In this document: in pieces, positions 43,801 to 56,024 of the stretch
Position numbering within the stretch: the stretch's first letter is position 1
Layout of the letters: the number at the start of each line of letters is the position of its first letter
The notes under the pieces: model-generated
Told to the model about the DNA's origin: nothing
What the model saw: only the letters and a program-made list of their open reading frames with translations
Databases searched by the model: none
Made by a program: the position numbers and the translations under genes
DNA from: Rathayibacter sp. SW19
GTDB taxonomy: Bacteria > Actinomycetota > Actinomycetes > Actinomycetales > Microbacteriaceae
Direction: 5' to 3'
NCBI RefSeq assembly: GCF_030866825.1
Contig: NZ_CP133020.1
Span: 682,001 to 746,000 of the forward strand
Length of the DNA: 64,000 nt

Positions 43801-45795
43801 CAGGGGGTTCTTCCTTCGACAGTTATGGATGCACTGCTCGAGGGTTGCTCAAACTTGGCCGTTCCCGGGTTGTTGTACGGGACCTTCGTCCGCCATCTGG
43901 AACGGCTCAACGGTGAATTGGACCGGTACTTAGCGGAGCCGTCTGTCTGGGAGTTGGAGTTCGGGCGAGTCATAAGCGAAAGCTTCGCTTTTCGAGCACC
44001 AAGCGATGACGTAGTGAATGCCGAGCGCTGGCGTTGGACCCCACCCGAGGTCGCCATGTGGCTGGTTACAGTGGGAGGAGATGACCGGCGTGAGGAGCTA
44101 TCTAAGGTGGCAGCGGCGCTGGTCGCGAACGGGCACCGCATAGGGCTCGAGGCCGAGGTGAGTAGAAACTGGGCAGCGGCCTTGGATGCGTCGAATTTCG
44201 AACTGACTCAGCAAGGTGATCAAGTACTGATCCAGGTTGTCCCGTCCCCCGAAGTTCAACTCGCTCAGGCGCGGCACCAGGCAAGTCGACAACTAAGCAA
44301 CACAGCACTACGGCTGCAAAACCGATATTGGAGCTCGAGAAAGCACGACCTCGACTATGTTCCCCCGACTGCCGCCGAAGTCGCCAGGGATCTGAGAGAC
44401 GCTCGGGAGCTCATCCAAGCTGACGACGAACAACTTCCGACACGTTCGCTGGATATTCTCGCCCACGTTGCGCGCGCCGCGATCGAGCTCGCGGCCGATG
44501 GGCAATGTGATGAGCTCGGCGATCAGGGCAACTTTGCTGTGCGGTTTGTCCTAGACACTGCGTCCGACTTTCTCGACGTAAGCACCGCTCCGTACGATGA
44601 GCAGTTCTTCGACCTTGGTGCGGACCGCGCCGTTGCCCTTGCCCTTCCGGCCCTACTTACGACGTCGCCAGCTTCGCTCCTGGCGTCAACCGGAGCCTCA
44701 CCAGAAGACGTCGCGAAGGCCGGACTAGGGATGGCGCGCCATGCGGCCTTGGAAACGCGACTCTACCTTGCGCGTGGCTGCGATCGGGTCTGGCCAGCAG
44801 CATGCCACGGAGACGTTTGTATTCATTCAACAGCGATCGACTGGCTGATCGAAACTGCGCGGAATGCCGAGATTGGCGATTGGGACCCGGACAATCAGCG
44901 AAGGTCGAGGTGCTACATCGAGGGCGACGTTCCCGAGCGCCTTGCTCGAATCGCCGGCGATTCGATCGACATTCGCATGCTGGACGCCGTGATTCGAGGA
45001 CTGGGAGCTGCGTCTGCAATAGATCACTGTCAGGTGAAGCGGGCTCAGTCGCTGTTGGCGCACTTCTTAGAGATACAGCGCCGCGCGATGGTTCACCACG
45101 CCAGGGAGGGATACTCGGTCGACGACAGGGGAACGCATAACTTGGTCGCCGCCAGGGCCCTGTTGAGCACCGTCAGCTCAGATGGTGAATTGAGCGCGAT
45201 TCTCACGCATCTGGACGCTTTCCGCGGGGACGCGGGTCTTCTGATGCATTTCCTCCACGGGATCGCAGGTGCGGGCGCAGAACGCAAAACTCTTGCGGGG
45301 GCAGCACGTCAAGTCTGGCCAGCGCTCTTGAGACGCGCAATCACATATGCAAGCGAGGAACCAGACCCGTTCCGCGATGGCCAGTGGGGTGACTGGGCCG
45401 CGGCGGCGCTGCTTCCAACTCCTCTGTCCTGGGCGGCGGGGATGTACAGCGAGTTGGGAGGGCCACCAATTGACTGGGTACACGTTGAAGACCTCGTGGA
45501 TTTGATCGGCGAATGGCTCCCGCTTGGAAGAAACAAACTGATGTGCGTGGACGCCCTCATCAGCGTCGTCGCACGTCTGCCGATTGACGACCAGGTATCA
45601 CGTGGAATTTCCTGGTTGTCCGAGTTGTGCCTTCATGATGATCGTGCCCTCGCGAGTTGGACCTCCCTTCTCAACAAGTGGCTTACCGACGTGCGTAGAA
45701 CAGCCGACTCACTCGACCGACTCGTCGACTGGCAAGTGCTAGTTGACGCTTTGGTGGTAGCGGGGGACGATGCCTTGGCCCCCTACAGCAAGTGA
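40819..45795 (+). CDS. Giant P-loop NTPase with degenerate nuclease-like N-terminus (Avs/STAND-like defence candidate)
   Basis: 1658 residues starting at GTG 40819. Residues 20-110 (GGGVSFAHRVATVYLANLL, HPVDDLLID, then VAIACRA) look like the core of Cap4/Mrr-type restriction-endonuclease domains, but the expected E/Q-x-K triad reads A-C-R, so catalysis is doubtful. Walker A is GESGTGKSA at 329-337, Walker B is MLVIDAAD with Asp396, and LVVVTSD follows as a sensor strand. From about 600 to the end is a long helical region with no motif I know, in the place where Avs and other STAND ATPases carry their target sensor. It is the main cargo of the tRNA-Ser island, with lower GC than the host. Anti-phage function is inferred from architecture and context only. 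Confidence 0.75.
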   Translation: MAEKSGQPAEVLGASPYATGGGGVSFAHRVATVYLANLLTNGRRPEVSDLPVTRVSFQTGPSHPVDDLLIDSSAAETAVSVAIACRATPNFVPSHEASVKLVRSLLDEIARFDSDTQHVAVATAGWQSQWEELATVCLVAQSHADPTSFRMAIDVKGRWSRQVRNRLKQFLKMVEKAEVAELSEDEVLALGWKLLSRLHVIGFAVQGPNATDRTNVALVLDSIAADGVDGITIRDRIEVEATRYDATGAIVDQNLLRRDLHGLLPTNLGRNARAWEVLADHRRAAISAVRTTMGESTSVLEIPFQDRHSELGERIRAVGLEGSALVVAGESGTGKSALVLSTIAELESKNPGDFEALVLNFRALPRTSLELRSAVGFSIDDALEEMAAPIRMLVIDAADAALERSEGLLVDLGRSAASTGTGLVVVTSDVAEEFVRDQVARSTDTRPSTFTVQTLDDDDISKVATKFPSLRNVLRDLPTDSLFRRLVVLDLLARTGLELRQSMSEWECLETIWRHVARGEGRPEAGSAEGRERALLAVAAMNLGSARASGAHISFEAVSIDALRRDHLLAPANPFVGEPQFAHDEVRRYATAILLVRSPDVAAELESAHAPRWAMSAAVLACRGALDRSPREIAPIEFVTALTRFRDLGAKHGARWADVPIEAVLGSTSTYECLNTAVRGTDPVLAMSDLVRVVQQRHTIGGLVNQVVAAPVVELLLQADEPWAGPKDSFELLTSWLRALVMTGAPSGNRLRIMLRDRLLRFWDSFPADVDDTSGAPAQRPQQHRRLDYHVTREEFVETLALLGPDIDAAVENALRLICERAPAFLAPAADSPFSARALILRDPELLADMIEAYYIDTDADRWGPDDGVRSHQGRWTFIGPPFSAFWFGGFWPLFQNAPYKTSVRVLNNILNHGAKFRVETLSKLRRPSAFAAPIEPADFKPEPDGLLLDLDGTPRLYTGDSHVWSWYRGTSVGPEAATSALLAMQRTVDRWLDQGVLPSTVMDALLEGCSNLAVPGLLYGTFVRHLERLNGELDRYLAEPSVWELEFGRVISESFAFRAPSDDVVNAERWRWTPPEVAMWLVTVGGDDRREELSKVAAALVANGHRIGLEAEVSRNWAAALDASNFELTQQGDQVLIQVVPSPEVQLAQARHQASRQLSNTALRLQNRYWSSRKHDLDYVPPTAAEVARDLRDARELIQADDEQLPTRSLDILAHVARAAIELAADGQCDELGDQGNFAVRFVLDTASDFLDVSTAPYDEQFFDLGADRAVALALPALLTTSPASLLASTGASPEDVAKAGLGMARHAALETRLYLARGCDRVWPAACHGDVCIHSTAIDWLIETARNAEIGDWDPDNQRRSRCYIEGDVPERLARIAGDSIDIRMLDAVIRGLGAASAIDHCQVKRAQSLLAHFLEIQRRAMVHHAREGYSVDDRGTHNLVAARALLSTVSSDGELSAILTHLDAFRGDAGLLMHFLHGIAGAGAERKTLAGAARQVWPALLRRAITYASEEPDPFRDGQWGDWAAAALLPTPLSWAAGMYSELGGPPIDWVHVEDLVDLIGEWLPLGRNKLMCVDALISVVARLPIDDQVSRGISWLSELCLHDDRALASWTSLLNKWLTDVRRTADSLDRLVDWQVLVDALVVAGDDALAPYSK

Positions 45796-45935
45796 ACGCC
45801 TCCAGCGAGCGATTAGATGTTTGCGCTGTGATTCAGTTGTGTCCGGTGGGGAATCATCGACTCGGGACTGCCTGTACATGTGCAGCCATAGGCGTGAGGC
45901 AGAACCGTACATTACATTTCACTACCAGCCACGTT

Positions 45936-45955
45936 TGACTACATTTTGACTACAA
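45936..45955 (+). repeat. Paired TGACTACA repeats, right end (putative integrase arm sites)
   Basis: TGACTACAT at 45936-45944 and TGACTACAA at 45947-45955, 11 bases apart, 102 bases before attR. They mirror the pair at 39268-39287. The remaining sequence from 45796 to attR shows no gene. Confidence 0.6.
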
Positions 45956-46057
45956 CCGCACAAGTTCGCATGAGATCTATTGAGATCGCCAGGGCACTAC
46001 TTCGTTGACATTCCGCGGAAGTTGGACTGGATGCCAAGGGCCCAAGCCCCCGAACTA

Positions 46058-46087
46058 GGGTTCAAATCCCACCGGTACCGCCACGTG
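46058..46087 (+). repeat. attR: 30-bp copy of the tRNA-Ser 3' end
   Basis: Identical to 39172-39201, including CCA. Upstream bases (AACTA) do not continue the tRNA, so this is only the 3' fragment and not a second tRNA gene. Confidence 0.9.
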
Positions 46088-46088
46088 C

Positions 46089-46129
46089 AAGCCCCCGCAT
46101 CCCTGTAATTGCCAGGAGTGTGGGGGCTT
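46089..46129 (+). terminator. Hairpin terminator beyond attR
   Basis: AAGCCCCC (46089-46096) pairs with GGGGGCTT (46122-46129), and further partial pairing lies between CCCTG and CCAGG. It was probably the original terminator of tRNA-Ser before island insertion. Confidence 0.75.
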
Positions 46130-46304
46130 TCGCATTGCCAGGAACAGCGATTTGCCCGCAATTTGCCATCCTTCACACGTGACGCTTCCTTATCCATCGG
46201 ATGCTCACGCGCGCCGCACGCGGAAAGAACAGGCGAAACATACCCCCTGATTCGGGGGTGCGCGCGCTCTATGCGTGAGGCCTGCCCGGTCGTACTGTCT
46301 TGCC

Positions 46305-48779
46305 GTGAGTCCGATTGCGGAGTCCGCGCAGCCTCCTGTACCGCCAGTCGGTGCACGCTCCGCCAGTGCACCCGCTGCAGGTACACCGTCGGCCGACGCG
46401 TCGTCGTCGGCGGAAGGCCTTCGCGCGATCTTCGCCCAGCGACGACTGTCGATCGCCACGATGGATCGCCCGCTTCGGCTGGCCACCGCCGTCACCTTCG
46501 CCAGTCTGTTCGGCGCGGCCATCCTGGTGGCATTGCGTGATGTCAAAGCAGGAAACGTAATGCTCGGCGCGACCGGCGGCGTGCAGACGAGTCTGAGCAT
46601 TCCGCTGTTTGTCGCAACCCTGGTGCTGTTGGCGCTCGGGCTCGGTTACCTCACCGCAGCGGCGATGTTCGCCGCACGCTGGATCGCAGTCGGCTCGACG
46701 TTGCTGATCACCGGTCTGATCGCGTGGACGACCGGGCTGTTGGGCGTCGCCGGCCTGCTCGCCGTGATGCCGGATTGGGCACGCGCCGTGTGCTGGGCGC
46801 TTCTCGCACTGATCTGGATGCTCATGCTGGCGGTGCTCACGCGACCTGCGGTCGTTGCGCGCAGCATCCGGATTCGGTTGATGGTGATCATAGCGTCGTG
46901 TGCGATCTTCGGTGCCTTCTTTGTCGTGCTGGCGTTCGCCTCTGTTTCGCTGAACGGTCTGTCGCTGTTTCCGCTGTCCGTGCACTCGTTGATGACGGAT
47001 GTCGCGCTGCTGTCCATCCCGCTGCTGCGGATCGCGGCGGTCGACTTCGCCGAGTGGGGCCAGCTCTCCGGTGAGAGACTGGCGTTCACCACCAGTCATC
47101 ATGTTGGCGATGACAGCAGCGCCGACGGTGGCGGTGTCGAGTTGCGTGCGGCATCCAAGGTGCCGGGGTGGTGGCGGATACGTGTGGTCCCGACTCTCGT
47201 TTGCCTGGCGTTGATCGTCATCGGCTGGTCAGCCCTGCCGGGAAGCGTGCTGGCACGCTTGATCGTGGTCGGCGAGGCCGTGCTGATTCTGCTTGTGCTG
47301 CTTGCCGTCTTCCTCGGGATCGGGCGCGCGGCGCGGGTGCCGAGCATCCGCTGGCCGCGATCGCTCGGGTTCGCCGTGCTCTTCTCAGTCTTGGCAGTTT
47401 CGACTTGGGCCGGCGGGGCGGTCACGGCATCACTGTCCGGCGCGTTCTCGACCCCGCAAGTGCCGACGGTTTCTGCGCACGGCGACTATACGGCGGCTGC
47501 GAATGTTCGCAGCTATTCGGGTGCCTCCGGGTTCACGGTGCTGCTTCAGGGTGGGTGGGCTGCCGAGACTAAGAGCTCCGTCGACGTGATCACAAGCTTC
47601 GTGCCAGCCGGAACGCGGACCGTATTGACCGCCGTCGAGATCCCAGGCAAGGTCACGGCGGTTGACTTCGCTACTCAGCTGAAGCTCACAACGCGCGGAA
47701 CGCCGCAACATGACGGCGCCTGGTTGCGGCTTGAGATCGCCCCGACAGGTGGCGGAGACGGAGCGATCTGGACGCAACCTCTTTCTCAGGCCACGCAGCC
47801 TCAGGGCGCGCGGTCGTTCGTCTTCTACGGCCTGACGACTGGGGCAAACTACAGCGAACGGATGCGTGCGCTCGAGGCGATCGTGCGCTCGTTCCGGGCA
47901 GCGGATGCGACGCCGGCCAAGCTCAGCGATGTGGTCCCGGGCTACGCCACGGCCGCGCACTCCGGCTCTTCCGTCGCGACGACCGCGACCGCGGTGGCGC
48001 AGCGGCAAGACGACCTCGTGCAGACGATCGGCATCGGATTCGATCTGCTGGTGAGCATCCTGGCCATCGTGCTTCTGCTCGTCTTCGGCAGGCGCTGGCC
48101 GATCAGTGCACGCGTGGGGGTTCTGCTTTATGGAGTGGTGACGGCGTTCACGATCGTGTCGTTCGGTGGAGCTGCGCTGCGGCAACTGTTTGGAACGGTT
48201 GCCGTCTGGCCAGGCCTTGGCGAGGCACGCCTGCTGATCGGTGTTGGACTGTTCGGGCTCGTGGCACTCGTGGTCGGTGCACGACGCGGTGCACGACGTC
48301 GTGCACAGGGGAGTGCGCCAGCGAGCGCACCATGGACCGAACGGCTGCCGGGAGCTCTGTCTGCGTTGGGATGCGCCACGCTCGTGCTGTACGTGATGGA
48401 CCTGCTCTACACGCAGGCGCTGGGCGCCGACCAGGTCGCCGCATGGGCAGCCGTCATCATCTTGGTTGCGATCGGCTGGGACATCACTATGTCCGGCGAA
48501 TCGCTGACGAACGGTAGCAGCCGATTTTTCCCCCGATCGACGAGGGTAATGGGCTTCTTCGGCTATGCGATCCTGCTCGCGGGCACAATCGTCTACTTCT
48601 CCGGCCAGCACACCGCCGTTTCCGCGAATACACGGCTCGCCGATAACTTCTTCGAGCCAGAAGCGATCACCCAGGCGGCGCTCTTCCGGTTCGCGCTGCC
48701 GGTGATGGTGCTGCTGTTCCTATTTCAACTGTTCGGGCGCCGCACGCTGCCTACCGTGCGGATTGACGGCCAAAGCTGA
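46305..48779 (+). CDS. Large multi-span membrane protein of unknown function
   Basis: About 824 residues from GTG 46305 (GTG 46275 is in frame, and no clear Shine-Dalgarno decides). A Pro/Ala/Ser-rich N-terminus is followed by about ten spans in two groups: roughly residues 60-380 and 600-820. Between them lies an extracytoplasmic domain of about 200 residues (starting near AHGDYTAAANVRSYSGASGFTV in part). I recognise no catalytic motif or transporter signature. Many small residues and Val/Leu make this typical of actinobacterial envelope proteins. It follows the island and precedes the rRNA operon; neither context suggests a function. Confidence 0.7.
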   Translation: MSPIAESAQPPVPPVGARSASAPAAGTPSADASSSAEGLRAIFAQRRLSIATMDRPLRLATAVTFASLFGAAILVALRDVKAGNVMLGATGGVQTSLSIPLFVATLVLLALGLGYLTAAAMFAARWIAVGSTLLITGLIAWTTGLLGVAGLLAVMPDWARAVCWALLALIWMLMLAVLTRPAVVARSIRIRLMVIIASCAIFGAFFVVLAFASVSLNGLSLFPLSVHSLMTDVALLSIPLLRIAAVDFAEWGQLSGERLAFTTSHHVGDDSSADGGGVELRAASKVPGWWRIRVVPTLVCLALIVIGWSALPGSVLARLIVVGEAVLILLVLLAVFLGIGRAARVPSIRWPRSLGFAVLFSVLAVSTWAGGAVTASLSGAFSTPQVPTVSAHGDYTAAANVRSYSGASGFTVLLQGGWAAETKSSVDVITSFVPAGTRTVLTAVEIPGKVTAVDFATQLKLTTRGTPQHDGAWLRLEIAPTGGGDGAIWTQPLSQATQPQGARSFVFYGLTTGANYSERMRALEAIVRSFRAADATPAKLSDVVPGYATAAHSGSSVATTATAVAQRQDDLVQTIGIGFDLLVSILAIVLLLVFGRRWPISARVGVLLYGVVTAFTIVSFGGAALRQLFGTVAVWPGLGEARLLIGVGLFGLVALVVGARRGARRRAQGSAPASAPWTERLPGALSALGCATLVLYVMDLLYTQALGADQVAAWAAVIILVAIGWDITMSGESLTNGSSRFFPRSTRVMGFFGYAILLAGTIVYFSGQHTAVSANTRLADNFFEPEAITQAALFRFALPVMVLLFLFQLFGRRTLPTVRIDGQS

Positions 48780-48807
48780 CCGTTTGCCGAGGCGCGCAGT
48801 ATTCGAT

Positions 48808-48837
48808 TTGCAGGAAGCCTCTGTGCTCCCGTAAAGT
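48808..48837 (+). promoter_or_regulatory. rRNA operon promoter 1 (TTGCAG, 18 bp, TAAAGT)
   Basis: -35 TTGCAG at 48808-48813 and -10 TAAAGT at 48832-48837. The -10 is identical to that of the second promoter 186 bases downstream. Confidence 0.5.
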
Positions 48838-48995
48838 ACTTACTTGTCACCCCAAAGGTGCGGGTAAGCCGAAGCGCTTCCCGGCCTCAAGCGGGGACAA
48901 TGAAAATCCACTTCCAGAGTAGGTTCAACCCACTCGAATCGTGTGCAACTGTGCTGTCCCTCGTGGGCCGCCCGGGAGTATAGGGGTCGAGCAGT

Positions 48996-49023
48996 TTGAC
49001 ACCGTACTGCAGAGTGGTAAAGT
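48996..49023 (+). promoter_or_regulatory. rRNA operon promoter 2 (TTGACA, 16 bp, TAAAGT)
   Basis: -35 TTGACA at 48996-49001 and -10 TAAAGT at 49018-49023, the best promoter match in the window, giving a leader of about 260 bases before 16S. Confidence 0.7.
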
Positions 49024-49077
49024 AGAGAAGTTGCCCCGAAGTGATGGCCGTGAGGTTTGAAGTCGGGTGCGTCTGGT

Positions 49078-49098
49078 CTTTGAGAACTCAACAGCGTG
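49078..49098 (+). promoter_or_regulatory. rRNA leader antitermination/processing element
   Basis: CTTTGAGAACTCAACAG is the conserved actinobacterial pre-16S leader word. A relative, TTTTGAGAACTACACAG, occurs before the 23S gene at 51139-51155. Likely part of boxA/RNase III processing. Confidence 0.6.
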
Positions 49099-49290
49099 CA
49101 CAATGTCATATGCCAAATACCTCGTGCCTGGCCTTTTTGGTTGGGTCGAGATTCCTTTGGAAATATTTATAACAAAGCAAGTCAGTAATGATTTGTTCTG
49201 TCAGTTTCAAACTTGCTTTGATGTCCGCCTATTCCGGTGGTGTTGAGGCGTAATGTGTGTCAGTCGCTTCGGTGGTTGGCTATTGAGCAT

Positions 49291-54430
<5,140 letters not shown>

Positions 54431-54595
54431 GACAATCACTACCCTGATACATGTTGTAAGGCTGGTAACAGGGGACACGGTGTAACACCGTGAGATGACA
54501 CGCGTCCACTATGTGGTTCCCGATCTACGGACGGGAAACCAAACACAACCAACACCATGGTTGAAACAAAAGAACCGTACACAGATTGATACCTG

Positions 54596-54712
54596 TTACG
54601 GCGGCCATAGCGAGAGGGAAACGCCCGGACCCATTCCGAACCCGGAAGCTAAGACTCCCAGCGCCGATGGTACTGCAAGGGCGACCTTGTGGGAGAGTAG
54701 GACACCGCCGGA
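54596..54712 (+). rRNA. rrf: 5S ribosomal RNA
   Basis: About 117 bases: TACGGCGGCCATAGCGAGAG at the start, CCCGGACCCATTCCGAACCC in loop B/C, and the 3' strand ACACCGCCGGAC pairing with the 5' end. It lies 166 bases after the 23S gene. Confidence 0.96.
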
Positions 54713-54727
54713 CTTAACGTGCAATAC

Positions 54728-54761
54728 CAGGAAAGCCATCCCTTCGGGGGTGGCTTTCCTG
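54728..54761 (+). terminator. rRNA operon terminator
   Basis: CAGGAAAGCCA and TGGCTTTCCTG form a perfect 11-bp outer stem, extended by CCC/GGG around a TTCG loop, 16 bases after the 5S gene. Confidence 0.9.
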
Positions 54762-54786
54762 CGTTAAGCACGTGCAATCCGACGCT

Positions 54787-54804
54787 CCTTGATCCACATC
54801 AAGG
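54787..54804. promoter_or_regulatory. FNR-like palindrome CCTTGATCCACATCAAGG
   Basis: Seven-base arms CCTTGAT/ATCAAGG with a 4-base centre match the TTGAT-N4-ATCAA consensus of Crp/Fnr-family regulators. It lies 70 bases before the metallochaperone start. A possible -10 TAGAAG is at 54830-54835. Probable target of the Crp/Fnr protein at 55149. Confidence 0.7.
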
Positions 54805-54873
54805 CGATCGCAGCGTGCTTCGGCTTTGCTAGAAGAGATAACGCAGCAGCGTTCGAAAGGAAGGCGTCAGATC

Positions 54874-55095
54874 ATGCGTACCGCGAAGTTCGAGACCGAA
54901 CCGTTCACATGCCCATCCTGCATCAAGAAGATCGAAGGCGTCGTCGGCAAACTCGACGGTGTCGCCTCGACGCAGGTCATGTTCAACTCCAACAAGGTCA
55001 AGGTGCAATTCGACGAAGACCTCGTGAGTGCTGACACCATCGCCCGGTCGATCTCTACACTCGGCTACCCGGTGCTGTCTCAGAAGGTCGCCTGA
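54874..55095 (+). CDS. Small heavy-metal-binding (HMA, CopZ-like) protein
   Basis: 73 residues from ATG 54874 (GAAAGGAAGG about 8-10 bases upstream; the frame extends 5' without need). One HMA fold with the metal-binding CxxC in TCPSCIKKIEGVVGKLDGV and the typical QVMFNSNKVKVQFDED strands. Such free-standing domains hand Cu, Zn or similar ions to a P1B ATPase. The ATPase at 56025 lacks its own N-terminal HMA domain, so this protein likely supplies it. An FNR-like site lies upstream and the Crp/Fnr gene follows after 53 bases. Confidence 0.9.
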   Translation: MRTAKFETEPFTCPSCIKKIEGVVGKLDGVASTQVMFNSNKVKVQFDEDLVSADTIARSISTLGYPVLSQKVA

Positions 55096-55148
55096 ATCAG
55101 GTCGGCAGACGGTGCACACGAATCCGCAAAGACTGATTCACTAGCAAC

Positions 55149-55874
55149 ATGGATGCACATGCCGCCAACCACCACGAACACGCGTCACTGGAGCAATTGG
55201 TGGCGCGTGTTCCCCTTTTCAGCCAGCTGACCGCCGACCAGCTTCATGATGTTGCCGGTCGAGTGCGTCCACGTCGTTTCGAGGCCGGCGAGCAGTTGTA
55301 CGGGGCCGGCGACACTGTGCCGACGCTGATGATCCTGCACAGCGGGCGTGTCAAGATTTATCGGATCACCGAATCCGGTCATGAGCAAGTCATCCGTGTA
55401 CTCGAAGCCGGAGACTTCCTGGGCGAAACAATGTTCATGAGCGGCGCCCCCGCCGATCACTTCGCTGCCACCGTGGAGACGACGGATCTCTGCACCATCC
55501 ACCACGACGACGTTCGCGACTATCTGCTGCGATTCCCGTCGGTGGCTGTGACCATGCTCGAGACTCTCAGCGATCGACTCGGGGACACCGAGCGGCAGTT
55601 GAGCTCATTAGTGGGCGACGGTGCCGAACACCGTGTCGCGCACTACTTGCTCGACCTGGCCCAAACAGCGGGGAACACTTCACAGGGGAGCACCACACAG
55701 GGAGCCACCACGCTACAGCTGCCAATCGCCAAGAAAGACATCGCCTCTTACCTCGGTCTGACCCCGGAAACCCTCAGCCGCAAGCTTTCCCAGTTCGACG
55801 ACGCAGGCTGGATCCGGCTTCATCCGCGGCGACGCATCGATCTGATCGACAGCGCGGCCTTGGCCGCACTCTAG
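55149..55874 (+). CDS. Crp/Fnr-family transcriptional regulator
   Basis: 241 residues. N-terminal cyclic-nucleotide-binding-like domain (about 18-135, VPLFSQLTADQL, GDFLGETMFMSGAP), dimer helix, then a winged helix with the recognition motif TPETLSRKLSQFDDAGWI. There is no N-terminal Cys cluster as in true FNR, but the extreme N-terminus is His-rich (DAHAANHHEH), which could bind metal. It resembles FLP-type regulators that sit beside metal ATPases. The two CCTTGAy-N4-rTCAAGG palindromes on either side of the gene are its likely operators. Confidence 0.9.
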   Translation: MDAHAANHHEHASLEQLVARVPLFSQLTADQLHDVAGRVRPRRFEAGEQLYGAGDTVPTLMILHSGRVKIYRITESGHEQVIRVLEAGDFLGETMFMSGAPADHFAATVETTDLCTIHHDDVRDYLLRFPSVAVTMLETLSDRLGDTERQLSSLVGDGAEHRVAHYLLDLAQTAGNTSQGSTTQGATTLQLPIAKKDIASYLGLTPETLSRKLSQFDDAGWIRLHPRRRIDLIDSAALAAL

Positions 55875-55920
55875 CAGTCTGACGTCACCCAAGTCTGACG
55901 TCAGCAGTCCGACGTCACCC
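55875..55920. repeat. Triple repeat AGTCYGACGTCA after the Crp/Fnr gene
   Basis: Copies at 55876-55887, 55892-55903 and 55906-55917. The GACGTC core is palindromic. It lies between the regulator's stop and the FNR-like site before the ATPase. Confidence 0.75.
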
Positions 55921-55931
55921 GTTTCGGCGCC

Positions 55932-55949
55932 CCTTGACGCCGGTCAAGG
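55932..55949. promoter_or_regulatory. FNR-like palindrome CCTTGACGCCGGTCAAGG
   Basis: A perfect 18-bp palindrome (7-base arms around GCCG, itself near-symmetrical), with the same outer arms as 54787-54804. A -10-like TGGACT at 55970-55975 would place it about 41 bases before the transcription start, the class II activator position. Confidence 0.7.
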
Positions 55950-56024
55950 TGGTTTCGGGGCGTTGCTGCTGGACTGACCAGTAGAGGCTGCAACTGCAGC
56001 CGACCCCTCGAGCCAAGGAGCATC

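Larger units (their letters stand above)
39202..46087. mobile_element. tRNA-Ser-integrated genomic island (6.9 kb) with predicted defence cargo
   Basis: The segment lies between 30-bp perfect direct repeats of the tRNA-Ser 3' end (39172-39201 and 46058-46087). It contains only two genes, a membrane-anchored HNH nuclease (minus) and a 1658-residue NTPase (plus), divergently arranged around a 431-base gap. Its coding DNA is visibly less GC-rich than its neighbours (many third-position A/T). Paired TGACTACA repeats lie near both ends. No integrase or excisionase gene is seen, so it is either decayed or mobilised in trans. Confidence 0.85.

Noticed and set aside
46058..46087. Second tRNA-Ser gene
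   Set aside because: Only the T-arm and acceptor 3' strand are present. No D arm, anticodon or 5' acceptor strand precedes it, so it is an attachment-site duplicate.
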